From NCBI GenBank assembly GCA_002368175.1, contig AP018172.1:7629001-7693000 (forward strand): a stretch of DNA of 64,000 bases. The letters run 5' to 3'. A program made the translations under genes and the position numbers. Origin of the DNA: Calothrix sp. NIES-2098 (GTDB taxonomy: Bacteria; Cyanobacteriota; Cyanobacteriia; Cyanobacteriales; Nostocaceae). Below the pieces are notes generated by a model. The model saw nothing but the letters and a program-made list of their open reading frames with translations. It did not search any database and was not told where the DNA came from. Below are positions 17,542 to 25,756 of the stretch, piece after piece (the first letter of the stretch is position 1; each line of letters starts with the position of its first letter).

Positions 17542-19653
17542 ATGACTTCCCCCATTCGCTTTTTGATGTGTGCCCCCGACCACTACGATGTGGACTATGT
17601 GATTAATCCCTGGATGGAAGGGAACATTCACAAATCATCCCGCGATCGCGCTGTTGAACAGTGGCAAAAACTCTATCATGTCCTCAAAGACCACGCCATT
17701 GTAGACTTAGTACCCCCCGAAAAAGGTTGGCCGGATATGGTATTTACCGCCAACGCTGGTTTAGTGTTGGGGGATAATGTAGTTCTTAGTCGCTTTTTAC
17801 ACAAAGAACGTCAGGGAGAAGAACCTTACTTCCAAAAATGGTTTGAAGCCAACGGTTACACAGTACACGTACTTCCCAAAGACTTGCCCTTTGAAGGCGC
17901 AGGGGACGCACTCCTAGATCGGGAAGGACGCTGGCTATGGGCGGGATATGGCTTCCGTTCAGAATTAGATTCTCATCCCTACTTAGCTAAGTGGCTGGAT
18001 ATTGAAGTACTCTCTTTAAGACTGATTGATGAGCGCTTCTATCATTTGGATACCTGTTTTTGCCCCTTAGCCAATGGGTATTTGCTCTATTATCCCGGTG
18101 CGTTTGATTCCTACTCCAACCGCTTAATTGAAATGCGCGTAGCAGCAGAAAAGCGCATCGCTATTGAAGAAGCTGACGCAGTGAACTTCGCCTGTAATGC
18201 AGTGAATGTTGATAGCATCGTCATCATGAACAAGGCGAGTGATGCTTTGAAATCGCGCCTTACAGATGTGGGTTTCCAAATCATTGAAACGCCACTGACA
18301 GAATTTCTCAAAGCTGGTGGTGCAGCCAAATGTCTCACCTTACGGGTGACAGAACCAGTCAGAGAAGAAGTTCATGCGAATGTTTCTGTAGAAAGTCGCA
18401 TTATCCGCTTAGAAGGTCATTTACTCGACTCTGGCTTAATTAACCGCGCTTTAGATTTGATTGTAGACACAGGTGGCAGCTTCCAAGTATTGAATTTTAA
18501 CTTGGGAGAACAGCGTCAAAGTACCTCAGCCGCTGAAGTAAAGGTATCAGCGCCATCTCATGAGGTAATGGAAGAAATTATCTCGCTGTTAATTGATTTG
18601 GGTGCGGTAGATTTGCCCCAAGATGAGCGAGACGCCAAACTAGAACCTGTAGTCCAAGCTGGTGTAGCTCCGGATGATTTTTACGTGAGTACGATTTATC
18701 CTACGGAAGTGCGGATCAAGGGTCGGTGGATCAAGGTAGAAAATCAGCGCATGGATGGCGCGATCGCCATTACCGAATCACCCAATGGTATAGTAGCTAA
18801 GTGTAAAATTTTACGCGATTTAGAAGTAGGCGAACAGGTAATTGTCGATGTTTTGGGTATCCGCACGATCCGTAAAACCGAATCGCGGGAACAGCGTAAT
18901 ACCCAAGAGTTTAGCTTTATGTCCGGTGGCGTTTCCAGCGAACGGCGCGTAGAGTTAGTTGTTGAGCAAGTCGCTTGGGAATTACGCAAAATTCGTGATG
19001 CAGGTGGTAAAGTAGTTTTCACTGCGGGGCCTGTAGTCATTCACACAGGTGGTGGCGAACATCTATCGCGGCTGATTCGCGAAGGATACGTGCAAGCGCT
19101 TTTGGGTGGAAATGCGATCGCGGTGCATGACATCGAGCAAAATATGATGGGCACATCTCTCGGTGTAGACATGAAGCGGGGTGTGGCTGTACGTGGCGGA
19201 CATCGCCATCACCTCAAAGTAATTAATACCATTCGCCGTTATGGCAGCATTGCCAAAGCTGTGGAGGCGGGGATAATTAAGAGTGGTGTGATGTATGAGT
19301 GCGTGCAGAATAACGTACCGTTTGTACTTGCAGGTTCAATTCGGGATGACGGGCCTTTACCTGATACCCAAATGGATTTGATTAAAGCGCAGCAAGAATA
19401 CGCCAAACTCCTAGAAGGTGCGGAGATGATTTTAATGCTGTCTAGTATGCTGCACTCGATTGGTGTGGGGAATATGACACCCGCTGGCGTGAAAATGGTG
19501 TGTGTGGATATTAACCCAGCAGTGGTGACTAAGTTAAGCGATCGCGGTTCGATAGAATCGGTGGGTGTGGTGACAGATGTCGGATTATTCCTCAGTCTGT
19601 TGACACAGCAGTTAGATAAGTTGACAAGTCCATACATTTCTAAGGTAGGTTAA
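17542..19653 (+). CDS. agrE: Bifunctional arginine dihydrolase / ornithine cyclodeaminase
   Basis: 703 residues. The N-terminal half is an arginine dihydrolase (guanidine-modifying fold) with Asn22, Asn71 (FTANAG), His168 (FYHLDTCF) and catalytic Cys264 (GGAAKCLTL), matching the positions I remember for ArgZ/AgrE. The C-terminal half (about 280-690) is the LOR/SDH-bifunctional-type conserved region that in Anabaena AgrE makes proline from ornithine. Together they turn arginine into proline and ammonia, a key step in using cyanophycin nitrogen. Start MTSPIRFLMC fits the family. A DUF2085 gene follows after 29 bases and may be cotranscribed. Confidence 0.92.
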   Translation: MTSPIRFLMCAPDHYDVDYVINPWMEGNIHKSSRDRAVEQWQKLYHVLKDHAIVDLVPPEKGWPDMVFTANAGLVLGDNVVLSRFLHKERQGEEPYFQKWFEANGYTVHVLPKDLPFEGAGDALLDREGRWLWAGYGFRSELDSHPYLAKWLDIEVLSLRLIDERFYHLDTCFCPLANGYLLYYPGAFDSYSNRLIEMRVAAEKRIAIEEADAVNFACNAVNVDSIVIMNKASDALKSRLTDVGFQIIETPLTEFLKAGGAAKCLTLRVTEPVREEVHANVSVESRIIRLEGHLLDSGLINRALDLIVDTGGSFQVLNFNLGEQRQSTSAAEVKVSAPSHEVMEEIISLLIDLGAVDLPQDERDAKLEPVVQAGVAPDDFYVSTIYPTEVRIKGRWIKVENQRMDGAIAITESPNGIVAKCKILRDLEVGEQVIVDVLGIRTIRKTESREQRNTQEFSFMSGGVSSERRVELVVEQVAWELRKIRDAGGKVVFTAGPVVIHTGGGEHLSRLIREGYVQALLGGNAIAVHDIEQNMMGTSLGVDMKRGVAVRGGHRHHLKVINTIRRYGSIAKAVEAGIIKSGVMYECVQNNVPFVLAGSIRDDGPLPDTQMDLIKAQQEYAKLLEGAEMILMLSSMLHSIGVGNMTPAGVKMVCVDINPAVVTKLSDRGSIESVGVVTDVGLFLSLLTQQLDKLTSPYISKVG

Positions 19654-19682
19654 GAAATGTAGACGCAAAGGTAAGAAAGGGA

Positions 19683-20195
19683 ATGGCAAGAGTAGCTTTC
19701 ACAAGAGAGTTGCAAATTAATTGGGTCAGTTTTATTGCTGATTTTCTACTGGCGGGTATGGTTATTGGCCCGCTAGCTGCTCCCTTTCTGGCTGCGTCTG
19801 GGGTATCCTTACTGCCAGGGATTGCGAATATTATTTATTTCATGGGCGATGTTGTGTGTCCGCAACCAGATATGGGTTTAGATTTAGCACCACCTCATAT
19901 CATGGCTGTATGTATGCGTTGTTACGGCACTGTCACGGGTTTGTTTGTCACGCGCCTGTTGTATGCGGTGACTAATGGTAAAGGTTTTTATTGGTTAAGT
20001 CAGTATGGCTGGCGTGGTGTAGCCCTAGCCAGCGTTTTGATGATGGCTTATCCTCTGGAATTAGCAGCGCAAGTTTTTGGTTGGTGGGATTTTAATAATT
20101 ACGTTGTTACAGTTTTCGGATTGATTACAGGTTTGGCATGGGGATTATTTACTATGCCAATTTTCCACGGGCGACTTTCATCTGCGGAAACTTGA
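19683..20195 (+). CDS. DUF2085 membrane protein
   Basis: 170 residues with four to five membrane helices. The DUF2085 signature is visible: a VVCPQPD motif and AVCMRCYGTVTGLF, that is a Cys pair followed by a Gly-rich helix. The family is found in many bacteria and archaea with no known function; the cysteines may bind metal. The ATG has GAAAGGGA just upstream and lies 29 bases after agrE, so both likely share a transcript. Whether it helps arginine metabolism is unknown. Confidence 0.8.
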   Translation: MARVAFTRELQINWVSFIADFLLAGMVIGPLAAPFLAASGVSLLPGIANIIYFMGDVVCPQPDMGLDLAPPHIMAVCMRCYGTVTGLFVTRLLYAVTNGKGFYWLSQYGWRGVALASVLMMAYPLELAAQVFGWWDFNNYVVTVFGLITGLAWGLFTMPIFHGRLSSAET

Positions 20196-20245
20196 TAGAA
20201 AAAAGGTAGCGGCAAGAAGTGAGAATTTGGAATTTCCCAAAAGAG

Positions 20246-20274
20246 TTGACTCTTGCCTAAGACAGCTATAAAAT
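20246..20274 (+). promoter_or_regulatory. Sigma-70-type promoter for riboswitch leader
   Basis: TTGACT (20246-20251), a 17-base spacer and TAAAAT (20269-20274). The predicted start at about 20281 sits just before the riboswitch and gives a leader of about 200 bases. Confidence 0.65.
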
Positions 20275-20285
20275 TCAGATTGAAT

Positions 20286-20393
20286 AGAAGGGGAGTAGCT
20301 GCTGGTAATTAATACCCAGCCCATCTGAATCAACATACTGGTGATGAGCCTGGTTCAGATGACAAGTAGAAAATATTTGGAAGCGAGACCTTC
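20286..20393 (+). promoter_or_regulatory. yybP-ykoY (manganese) riboswitch
   Basis: Matches the yybP-ykoY class, which binds Mn2+. Seen: closing helix GAAGG (20286-20290) with CCTTC (20389-20393); the conserved GGGGAGTAGC (20290-20299); a long helix CATCTGAA (20322-20329) with TTCAGATG (20353-20360); and between them the conserved CAACATACTG (20331-20340). The downstream gene is a UPF0016 metal exporter, exactly the type of gene this class controls. After it, AGCTTGGTG with CATCAAGCT and CACACAACAATGTGTG can form competing hairpins before the AGGAG of the gene. Confidence 0.85.
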
Positions 20394-20487
20394 ACTAAGT
20401 TCACACAACAATGTGTGGAGCTTGGTGGAGTTTTAGTGCTTTCATCAAGCTTCGCATCGTTCAACGATTCTTCAGGAGCTTGAGAGA

Positions 20488-21105
20488 GTGCTAACAGCTT
20501 TTACCGCAGGTTTGTTATTAATTACAGTTTCCGAGTTAGGTGATAAAACATTTTTTATCGCCGTAATTTTAGCAATGCACCACTCGCGGCGGTTGGTATT
20601 CGCAGGGGTGATAGCCGCTTTAGCTGCAATGACAATTCTTTCGGTGATGTTGGGACAAACAGCATCTTTGTTGCCAAAGGTTTATATTCATTATGCCGAA
20701 ATAGCTTTGTTTATTGCTTTTGGTATCAAGCTCCTGTATCAAGGTAGTAAGATGTCACCCGCATGTGATACAGAAGTAATAGAAGAAGCTCAAGCTGCGG
20801 TGAAGCAAGCAGATCTAGAATTACCTAAACGAAAAACACCACTGGCAATTTTAACCGAAGCCTTTGTACTAACATTTATGGCAGAGTGGGGCGATCGCAC
20901 GCAAATTGCTACCATTGCGCTAGCAGCCGGAAATAATCCCATTGGCGTCACTACAGGCGCAGTTTTAGGCCATGCCATTTGTGCGGCGATCGCCGTAATT
21001 GGTGGCAAAATGATTGCTGGTAAAATTTCTGAACGTCAACTAACTTTAATTGGTGGCTGCTTGTTTTTAATCTTTGGTGTTGTTGCTGCTATCGAAGGAG
21101 CATAA
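20488..21105 (+). CDS. UPF0016/Gdt1 family manganese exporter
   Basis: 205 residues in six helices with the two family signatures: ELGDKTFF (17-24) and EWGDRTQ (about 132-138), each contributing the acidic metal-binding residues. Members include yeast Gdt1, plant PAM71 and the cyanobacterial thylakoid Mn exporter Mnx, so the likely job is moving Mn2+ or Ca2+ into the thylakoid lumen or out of the cell. GTG start at 20488 with CAGGAG about ten bases upstream. Controlled by the yybP-ykoY leader. A terminator hairpin follows. Confidence 0.88.
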   Translation: MLTAFTAGLLLITVSELGDKTFFIAVILAMHHSRRLVFAGVIAALAAMTILSVMLGQTASLLPKVYIHYAEIALFIAFGIKLLYQGSKMSPACDTEVIEEAQAAVKQADLELPKRKTPLAILTEAFVLTFMAEWGDRTQIATIALAAGNNPIGVTTGAVLGHAICAAIAVIGGKMIAGKISERQLTLIGGCLFLIFGVVAAIEGA

Positions 21106-21152
21106 GCCTTATACCAATTTAAAAAAAGAATGCAACAGCATCGGATCTGTAG

Positions 21153-21170
21153 GGGCGGGTTTTCCCGCCC
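21153..21170 (+). terminator. GC-rich hairpin after UPF0016 gene
   Basis: GGGCGGG (21153-21159), loop TTTT, CCCGCCC (21164-21170), then TTTACG. It lies 48 bases after the stop and between convergent genes. Confidence 0.65.
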
Positions 21171-21245
21171 TTTACGACAGTCATTATCTCACTTAATAGC
21201 TGTAACTTAAGCAGTGAAAATTCAGCACTCAGTACTCATGAATCT

Positions 21246-22118
21246 TCATTTTTTACTTTCTGGTGAGGCTGTAGGAGATACCGCAGGCGTAGGTATTGGA
21301 GAAGCTGCTGCGGCTTTATTAATTTCGTCTTTGTACTGAGCAGGTGCTAAAGCTGAAGCACTATTAAATAAAGGTTTAGCTTCTGCGACTTTGCCTTGTT
21401 GCTTTAGTAGCATCGCCTTAGCCAAAACCGGGCGAAAATCCTTCGGATCTTTATTGATTGCTTGGTCGTATGCAGAGAGCGCTTGAGTATAACGTTTTTG
21501 AGAGGCGTGAACTGTGCCTAAAAGCACCTGTACTGCAACCGTATCTACACTTCCAGGCTGGATTTTATTTGCTTGGGGTGCAGCAGTCAAAGTATCTTGC
21601 AATAAACCAATAGCTGCTTCTGGGCGTTGTTGGCTTAAGAGGAGAGACACCATTCCTTGTAAAGCTTTCAAGTCACCTGGTTTTGTAGCCAAAATAGAAC
21701 GATAAGCTTGCGCTGCGCCTTCTTTGTCACCAATTTGCTGCTTTGCTTGAGCTAACAGTACTGCATATTCTGTCTGATCGGGATTGAGCTTGGCTAGCTT
21801 TTCTAAAGGTTCGATTACTCCCTGAATATCACCTTCTTTGATACTTAAGAGTTCTAGCCTTGCTTGTAATAGACCTTTAAGAGCAGTCTGATTTTCTGGT
21901 TCCCTTTGCAAAACCAGTTGATAACCCCGAACTGCATCTTGGAGTTTTGATTTTTGGTCAGCTGAAGCTAACTTGCCCCCAGTGCTGGCATTATTCTGAG
22001 TTGGGGGTTGTGTATTATTATTAAATGCACTGATAAGGGGAACCATTGAAATTCCTACAAAAGTCAGAACTGCCAGAGCCAGTATGACTTTAACTATCCA
22101 GCTTCGCGGTTGAGACAC
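21246..22118 (-). CDS. Membrane-anchored TPR protein
   Basis: 290 residues. One N-terminal helix (about 10-30) anchors a domain of about five tetratricopeptide repeats (about 60-265), such as AAQAYRSILATKPGDLKALQGM and ALSAYDQAINKDPKDFRPVLAKA. The tail is Pro/Ser/Thr-rich (PIPTPAVSPTASPESKK). This is a protein-binding scaffold of unknown partner. Convergent with the manganese exporter, probably a single-gene unit. Confidence 0.85.
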   Translation of the reverse strand: MSQPRSWIVKVILALAVLTFVGISMVPLISAFNNNTQPPTQNNASTGGKLASADQKSKLQDAVRGYQLVLQREPENQTALKGLLQARLELLSIKEGDIQGVIEPLEKLAKLNPDQTEYAVLLAQAKQQIGDKEGAAQAYRSILATKPGDLKALQGMVSLLLSQQRPEAAIGLLQDTLTAAPQANKIQPGSVDTVAVQVLLGTVHASQKRYTQALSAYDQAINKDPKDFRPVLAKAMLLKQQGKVAEAKPLFNSASALAPAQYKDEINKAAAASPIPTPAVSPTASPESKK

Positions 22119-22485
22119 AAGACTTATTTCTCCTGAACTTTATTGACACTATCATTTACATAAATCCGAAAGTTAAAATTTCAAAAACTTTGCGGAATAC
22201 CGTCGTTTGTCTGTGAATTTTATAACAAATAACTATTCACGCTGCTAAAGTAAGTGATGACTTTAGGAGGAGCCGTCAGAATTCTACCTATGATATGCTT
22301 CCCGAAACTAGTCTAAAGACGCTAAATTACACTTTTAGTGTACAAATGCTCCTTTAGAATCCTATAGAGCGCTAAGTCGTGGTTGGTTGAAAGCAAATAT
22401 ACTTTCATCAGCCGCACAAACGCTCTTTTCAGCTGCCTTTGTAAAATCCCACAATGGGATGTGTCTCCGCCGCAAGGAGTTTTTT
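22119..22485. other. Intergenic region before RGG-like protein gene
   Basis: Spacer between divergent genes. I see no repeat, RNA or firm promoter, only a clear AAGGAG ribosome binding site at 22473-22480 for the next gene. Confidence 0.4.
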
Positions 22486-23499
22486 ATGAATTCCGACCTG
22501 ATGCCGTCGCCTGAATCTTCCAACTCTTCTGCCTCTAACCAGGGCCAAACTAAAGTAGAGGCAGCCGCTAATGTTCCCACAGTAGCAGCCCAGGCCTCTA
22601 AACTTGAGAATTCGACTGTTAACCCTAGCGAGACTGCCTCAAATGGGAACTTCGCTAATCGGCAGCAACCGATTCCGCCTCCCAGCGAACCAATGCAGTA
22701 CCGCGCGATCGGGTTAGTCCGAGGTCGCTACCGTGCTAGTGACGAACAATTTACTCAAGGTAATCTGCTGACCGCAGATGGTGTAGAACTCAATGCCGTG
22801 CTCCTAGGACGGATTATGAGTTTAGTTAAGAATCACTTAGATTTAGAACAAGAACATCTGTGGGTAGTTTATCCGCGGACAAGACAAGAAAATGACGCAT
22901 TGCACCTCCAAATTGTTGGGGTTTGGGAGCCAGAAAAACTGGCTAAACATCTGACAGAGGAGGACGATCCAGATTCGGAAACAGAAGAATTACAAGTTCC
23001 GGATGATGTGTCCGCAAATACCGATGAATCTACAAGCACCCTACAGACCTCATCAGATATTCCTGATGGTGGGTTCTCAGTTCGTGGTGAAGTAGTATAT
23101 CAGTCTTTTGACGCTAAGAGCATAGTAGTCAAAATCAAGCAGGCTCCGCGTAAACCAACTGACAAACCCAAATATTTCAAGTTGAAACTGACCGGTGTTC
23201 TGACTACTAAAGCTGTAGGGAAGTTTTGGGACTTTCAAGCCAAGCGAGAAGCTGACTTACTACTAATAGAAACTGCCGAAGCGATCGCGGACTTACCCAA
23301 AAAGCGCAAACCACCATTCAGAGGTGCTCCTCGTGGTGGTGCTGGCGGTGGTGGTAGAAGACCATTTCCACCCAGACGAAATGGCGAAACCCCACGCCCC
23401 ATCAAAAAAACAGGCGGCGACTCCTCTGTGGTGTCGAAACCTATCCCAAAAACACCTGCTCCTAAGCCGATCAAGCGGGTAAAACCACCTCAAGAGTAG
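22486..23499 (+). CDS. Conserved hypothetical with Arg/Gly-rich tail
   Basis: 337 residues from ATG 22486, which has an AAGGAG site seven bases upstream; the frame is open further upstream but not needed. Order: a low-complexity Ser/Asn/Ala N-terminus (1-70), a globular part (about 85-170) starting YRAIGLVRGRYRASDEQF and holding HLWVVYPRTRQ, an acidic linker, a second part (about 210-280) with KYFKLKLTGVLTTKAVGKFWDF, and a basic tail RGAPRGGAGGGGRRPF followed by Pro/Lys repeats. The tail looks like an RNA-binding RGG segment. I believe it is a cyanobacterial conserved protein; its role is unknown. Confidence 0.75.
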   Translation: MNSDLMPSPESSNSSASNQGQTKVEAAANVPTVAAQASKLENSTVNPSETASNGNFANRQQPIPPPSEPMQYRAIGLVRGRYRASDEQFTQGNLLTADGVELNAVLLGRIMSLVKNHLDLEQEHLWVVYPRTRQENDALHLQIVGVWEPEKLAKHLTEEDDPDSETEELQVPDDVSANTDESTSTLQTSSDIPDGGFSVRGEVVYQSFDAKSIVVKIKQAPRKPTDKPKYFKLKLTGVLTTKAVGKFWDFQAKREADLLLIETAEAIADLPKKRKPPFRGAPRGGAGGGGRRPFPPRRNGETPRPIKKTGGDSSVVSKPIPKTPAPKPIKRVKPPQE

Positions 23500-23508
23500 G
23501 GCATGGGG

Positions 23509-23602
23509 GAGCCAGTCGCGTGGTGAGGCAGCGCGGTCTTGGGGGTTTCCCCCATGAGCGACTGTCGAAAGGGTTTCCCCACTTGAGCGAACTGGCGTCA
23601 TG
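23509..23602. repeat. Small palindromic repeat, copy C (expanded)
   Basis: Outer arms GCCAGTCGCG and GCGAACTGGCG close around an inner perfect hairpin GGGGG-TTT-CCCCC and a second GGGG-TTT-CCCC like half. It is related to the elements at 7637 and 57001, with GCCAGT/ACTGGC in place of GCCACT/AGTGGC. A GGGCATGGG unit borders each side (23499, 23606). Confidence 0.65.
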
Positions 23603-23661
23603 AGGCATAGGGCATTAATTATTCTCCTTGTCTGTCTCATCTCCCTTCCCATTCCCCAGTA

Positions 23662-24831
23662 TCAAAATTCCGTCCAGCGGTCTTGAGGTAAAAAAGAACG
23701 CTCCATCGGAATTGGGGAAACTGGTTCTGTCAGGGTAAATTTGCCAGCTTCTATCCAGTGTTTCAACTCTAGAGCGACTTGCCTAGATAAAAACAAACTT
23801 GCTAGAGGTGCAACACGCACAGTTTTACCCTCAATGGTGACACGCCCAGACTTGAGTTGGGCGTAACTCACCAACCCAAACGTCGGACGAACACGCCGAG
23901 GAATGGAAAAGTCTACGATGGGCGCTACTAAGTCTTTATCTTGCACAGCACAATGTTCAACTACTTCTGCGGATAAAACAGGAAGCGGTACGCCTACGCC
24001 CAACATCAATGAAGGGCCATAGCTTTTGAAATAACATCCCCTCACCCAACGAGCGTCCATCTGTTTGGCATCACCAATTAAAGCTAAAGTGGCAGCAGGC
24101 CCAATGGGGGTATGATTGGCTAAACGTTTTTGTAAGGGGAAGTGTTGAGTACCTTCCCAAGCGACATAACCAATACCACCGCCTAAAAAAATCCTGGTTC
24201 CAATACCGATCAGTTGTAAATCTGGGTCATTGAGTAAAGGTGAAATTGCACCGGGGTTAGAATAAACAGCATTGCCTAAACGTGGTTGTAAAGGGCCGAG
24301 ATAAGTAAACAGTGGGCGATCGCCTCCATTTACTCCCACAATAAAATTTTGGTAAAGATTACGCGGATTAAATAAGTAAAACTGATTTATTGTTTCCCGC
24401 ATGATTGTGGTTTCAAAGGTGGCTCGTGGGTAACAATCTGTCACTTGTCCTTGTGCGCGGACTTGTACAGCTTTACCCGCAATTAAATCTTCAATGACAT
24501 GACCGCCGCCACGTTCCCGAACTTCTTCTCCATCATTTGTCTCAACGGCACAACTAGCACCCAGGTATAAATCTACTGCGCCAAAACCAGAGTATGCTGG
24601 CACGCCATCTAACCAACAACGGCGAATTTTGATTGGGGGGTCAGTGTGTCCCAGATTAATAATTGCACCACTCGATTCCATTGGCTCAAAAGTGCCTGTG
24701 GTAATTACATCAACTTCCTGAGCAACCTGAGTAACACCAACTTCAGCAACACGTGCTTTTAATTCTTCAACTGTCAACACCACCGCACGTAGGCTGCTGA
24801 TTTTATCGTTAATTTCCGCAATTGTTCGCAT
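23662..24831 (-). CDS. Homocysteine biosynthesis protein (HcyBio, DUF39)
   Basis: 389 residues matching the HcyBio/DUF39 family, implicated in methanogens and other anaerobes in making homocysteine from aspartate semialdehyde and sulfide. Motifs: EVDVITTGTFEPMESSGA near the start, GHTDPPIKIRRCWLDGVPAY, GAVDLYLGASCAVET and GGGIGYVAWEGTQHF. Conserved-looking cysteines are in RRCW, ASCAV and TDCYPR. In methanogens the partner is a ferredoxin-like protein; none is adjacent here. Homologs are known in cyanobacteria, where the role is unproved. Confidence 0.85.
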   Translation of the reverse strand: MRTIAEINDKISSLRAVVLTVEELKARVAEVGVTQVAQEVDVITTGTFEPMESSGAIINLGHTDPPIKIRRCWLDGVPAYSGFGAVDLYLGASCAVETNDGEEVRERGGGHVIEDLIAGKAVQVRAQGQVTDCYPRATFETTIMRETINQFYLFNPRNLYQNFIVGVNGGDRPLFTYLGPLQPRLGNAVYSNPGAISPLLNDPDLQLIGIGTRIFLGGGIGYVAWEGTQHFPLQKRLANHTPIGPAATLALIGDAKQMDARWVRGCYFKSYGPSLMLGVGVPLPVLSAEVVEHCAVQDKDLVAPIVDFSIPRRVRPTFGLVSYAQLKSGRVTIEGKTVRVAPLASLFLSRQVALELKHWIEAGKFTLTEPVSPIPMERSFLPQDRWTEF

Positions 24832-24922
24832 ATTAAATGTAGCGATTCATATATTAATTGTGGAGCAAAATAGCTGCCACGTGAAATTATTATATTTGTC
24901 TACCCATCTAGGCACAGAAGCA

Positions 24923-25618
24923 TCAAATAGCTTTAATCTGCCCCACTACCTCAATTTTGTTGCGATCGCTAGCTCGTAACACTACTGAGTCTCCAGATTT
25001 CGGGTAAATATCACTAGTGACTGTTGTAATGTTAATTTCGTGAGTAACCATGACAATCGCACCAGGGGTATTACGATTATTCAAAATAAATTGACGCAGT
25101 TGTGCAGTTTGCTGAGATTGGGTTTTGTAATTATTAAAAAAGGAATTGATAGTAGGGAAAGGCTCTACTTTACCCAAATTCAGCAGTTTTGCAGTTTCTA
25201 AACAGCGACACCATTGGCTTGATAATACTCTATAAACTGGAATTTTTTGACTTTTAAAAGCTTTTCCGATTCTAATTGCCTGTTTTCTGCCTTCATCAGA
25301 GAGATTGCGTTGCGTAGAACAATCATTAAGCTTGAAATCAGGAGGATCGCCAATTCCTGGGGCTAAGGCGTGACGCATAATCACTACATAGCCTCTTCCT
25401 TGGCGAAGACGAGACCAAATTTGTGCTTCAGAGTTAGCAGAAACATTAGTTATAGAAGCTGAAGCTGAACTTTCTTTGTTATTTTCCAGATATTGTTGAG
25501 GTTGTTTAACAGTTGATATTTGCTTTTCTTGAATTTTCGAGTTGTATAAAGGTTTGAGCAATAACAATAAGGCAACAGCACCAAGACCAAAGATAATGTA
25601 GCGACGCATAAGACGCAT
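24923..25618 (-). CDS. Histidine phosphatase family protein, membrane-anchored
   Basis: 231 residues: helix 5-22 as signal anchor, a polar linker, then a phosphoglycerate-mutase-like domain from about 75. The RHG motif appears as IMRHALAPG (catalytic His), the Arg in RNLSDEGRKQA, the RC motif in QWCRCLETAKLL and the second His in VMVTHEINI. RHA replaces RHG, which is common in the broad family. It probably removes phosphate outside the cytoplasm. Substrate unknown. Single gene. Confidence 0.82.
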   Translation of the reverse strand: MRLMRRYIIFGLGAVALLLLLKPLYNSKIQEKQISTVKQPQQYLENNKESSASASITNVSANSEAQIWSRLRQGRGYVVIMRHALAPGIGDPPDFKLNDCSTQRNLSDEGRKQAIRIGKAFKSQKIPVYRVLSSQWCRCLETAKLLNLGKVEPFPTINSFFNNYKTQSQQTAQLRQFILNNRNTPGAIVMVTHEINITTVTSDIYPKSGDSVVLRASDRNKIEVVGQIKAI

Positions 25619-25756
25619 AATGATATACTCTGGCGATTATGACGACCAGTATATTATTAACTGATATTTTTACCTTCCTAATGATGCATCTTTTGTTAGG
25701 CGAAGATGTATGCAATTGCCAGTAGCGATCGTTTGCTAAATCACTTTTTCTCTACA

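Noticed and set aside
23293..23652. Minus-strand 119-codon frame over the RGG tail and repeat
   Set aside because: It is a mirror of low-complexity coding sequence and of the palindromic repeat.
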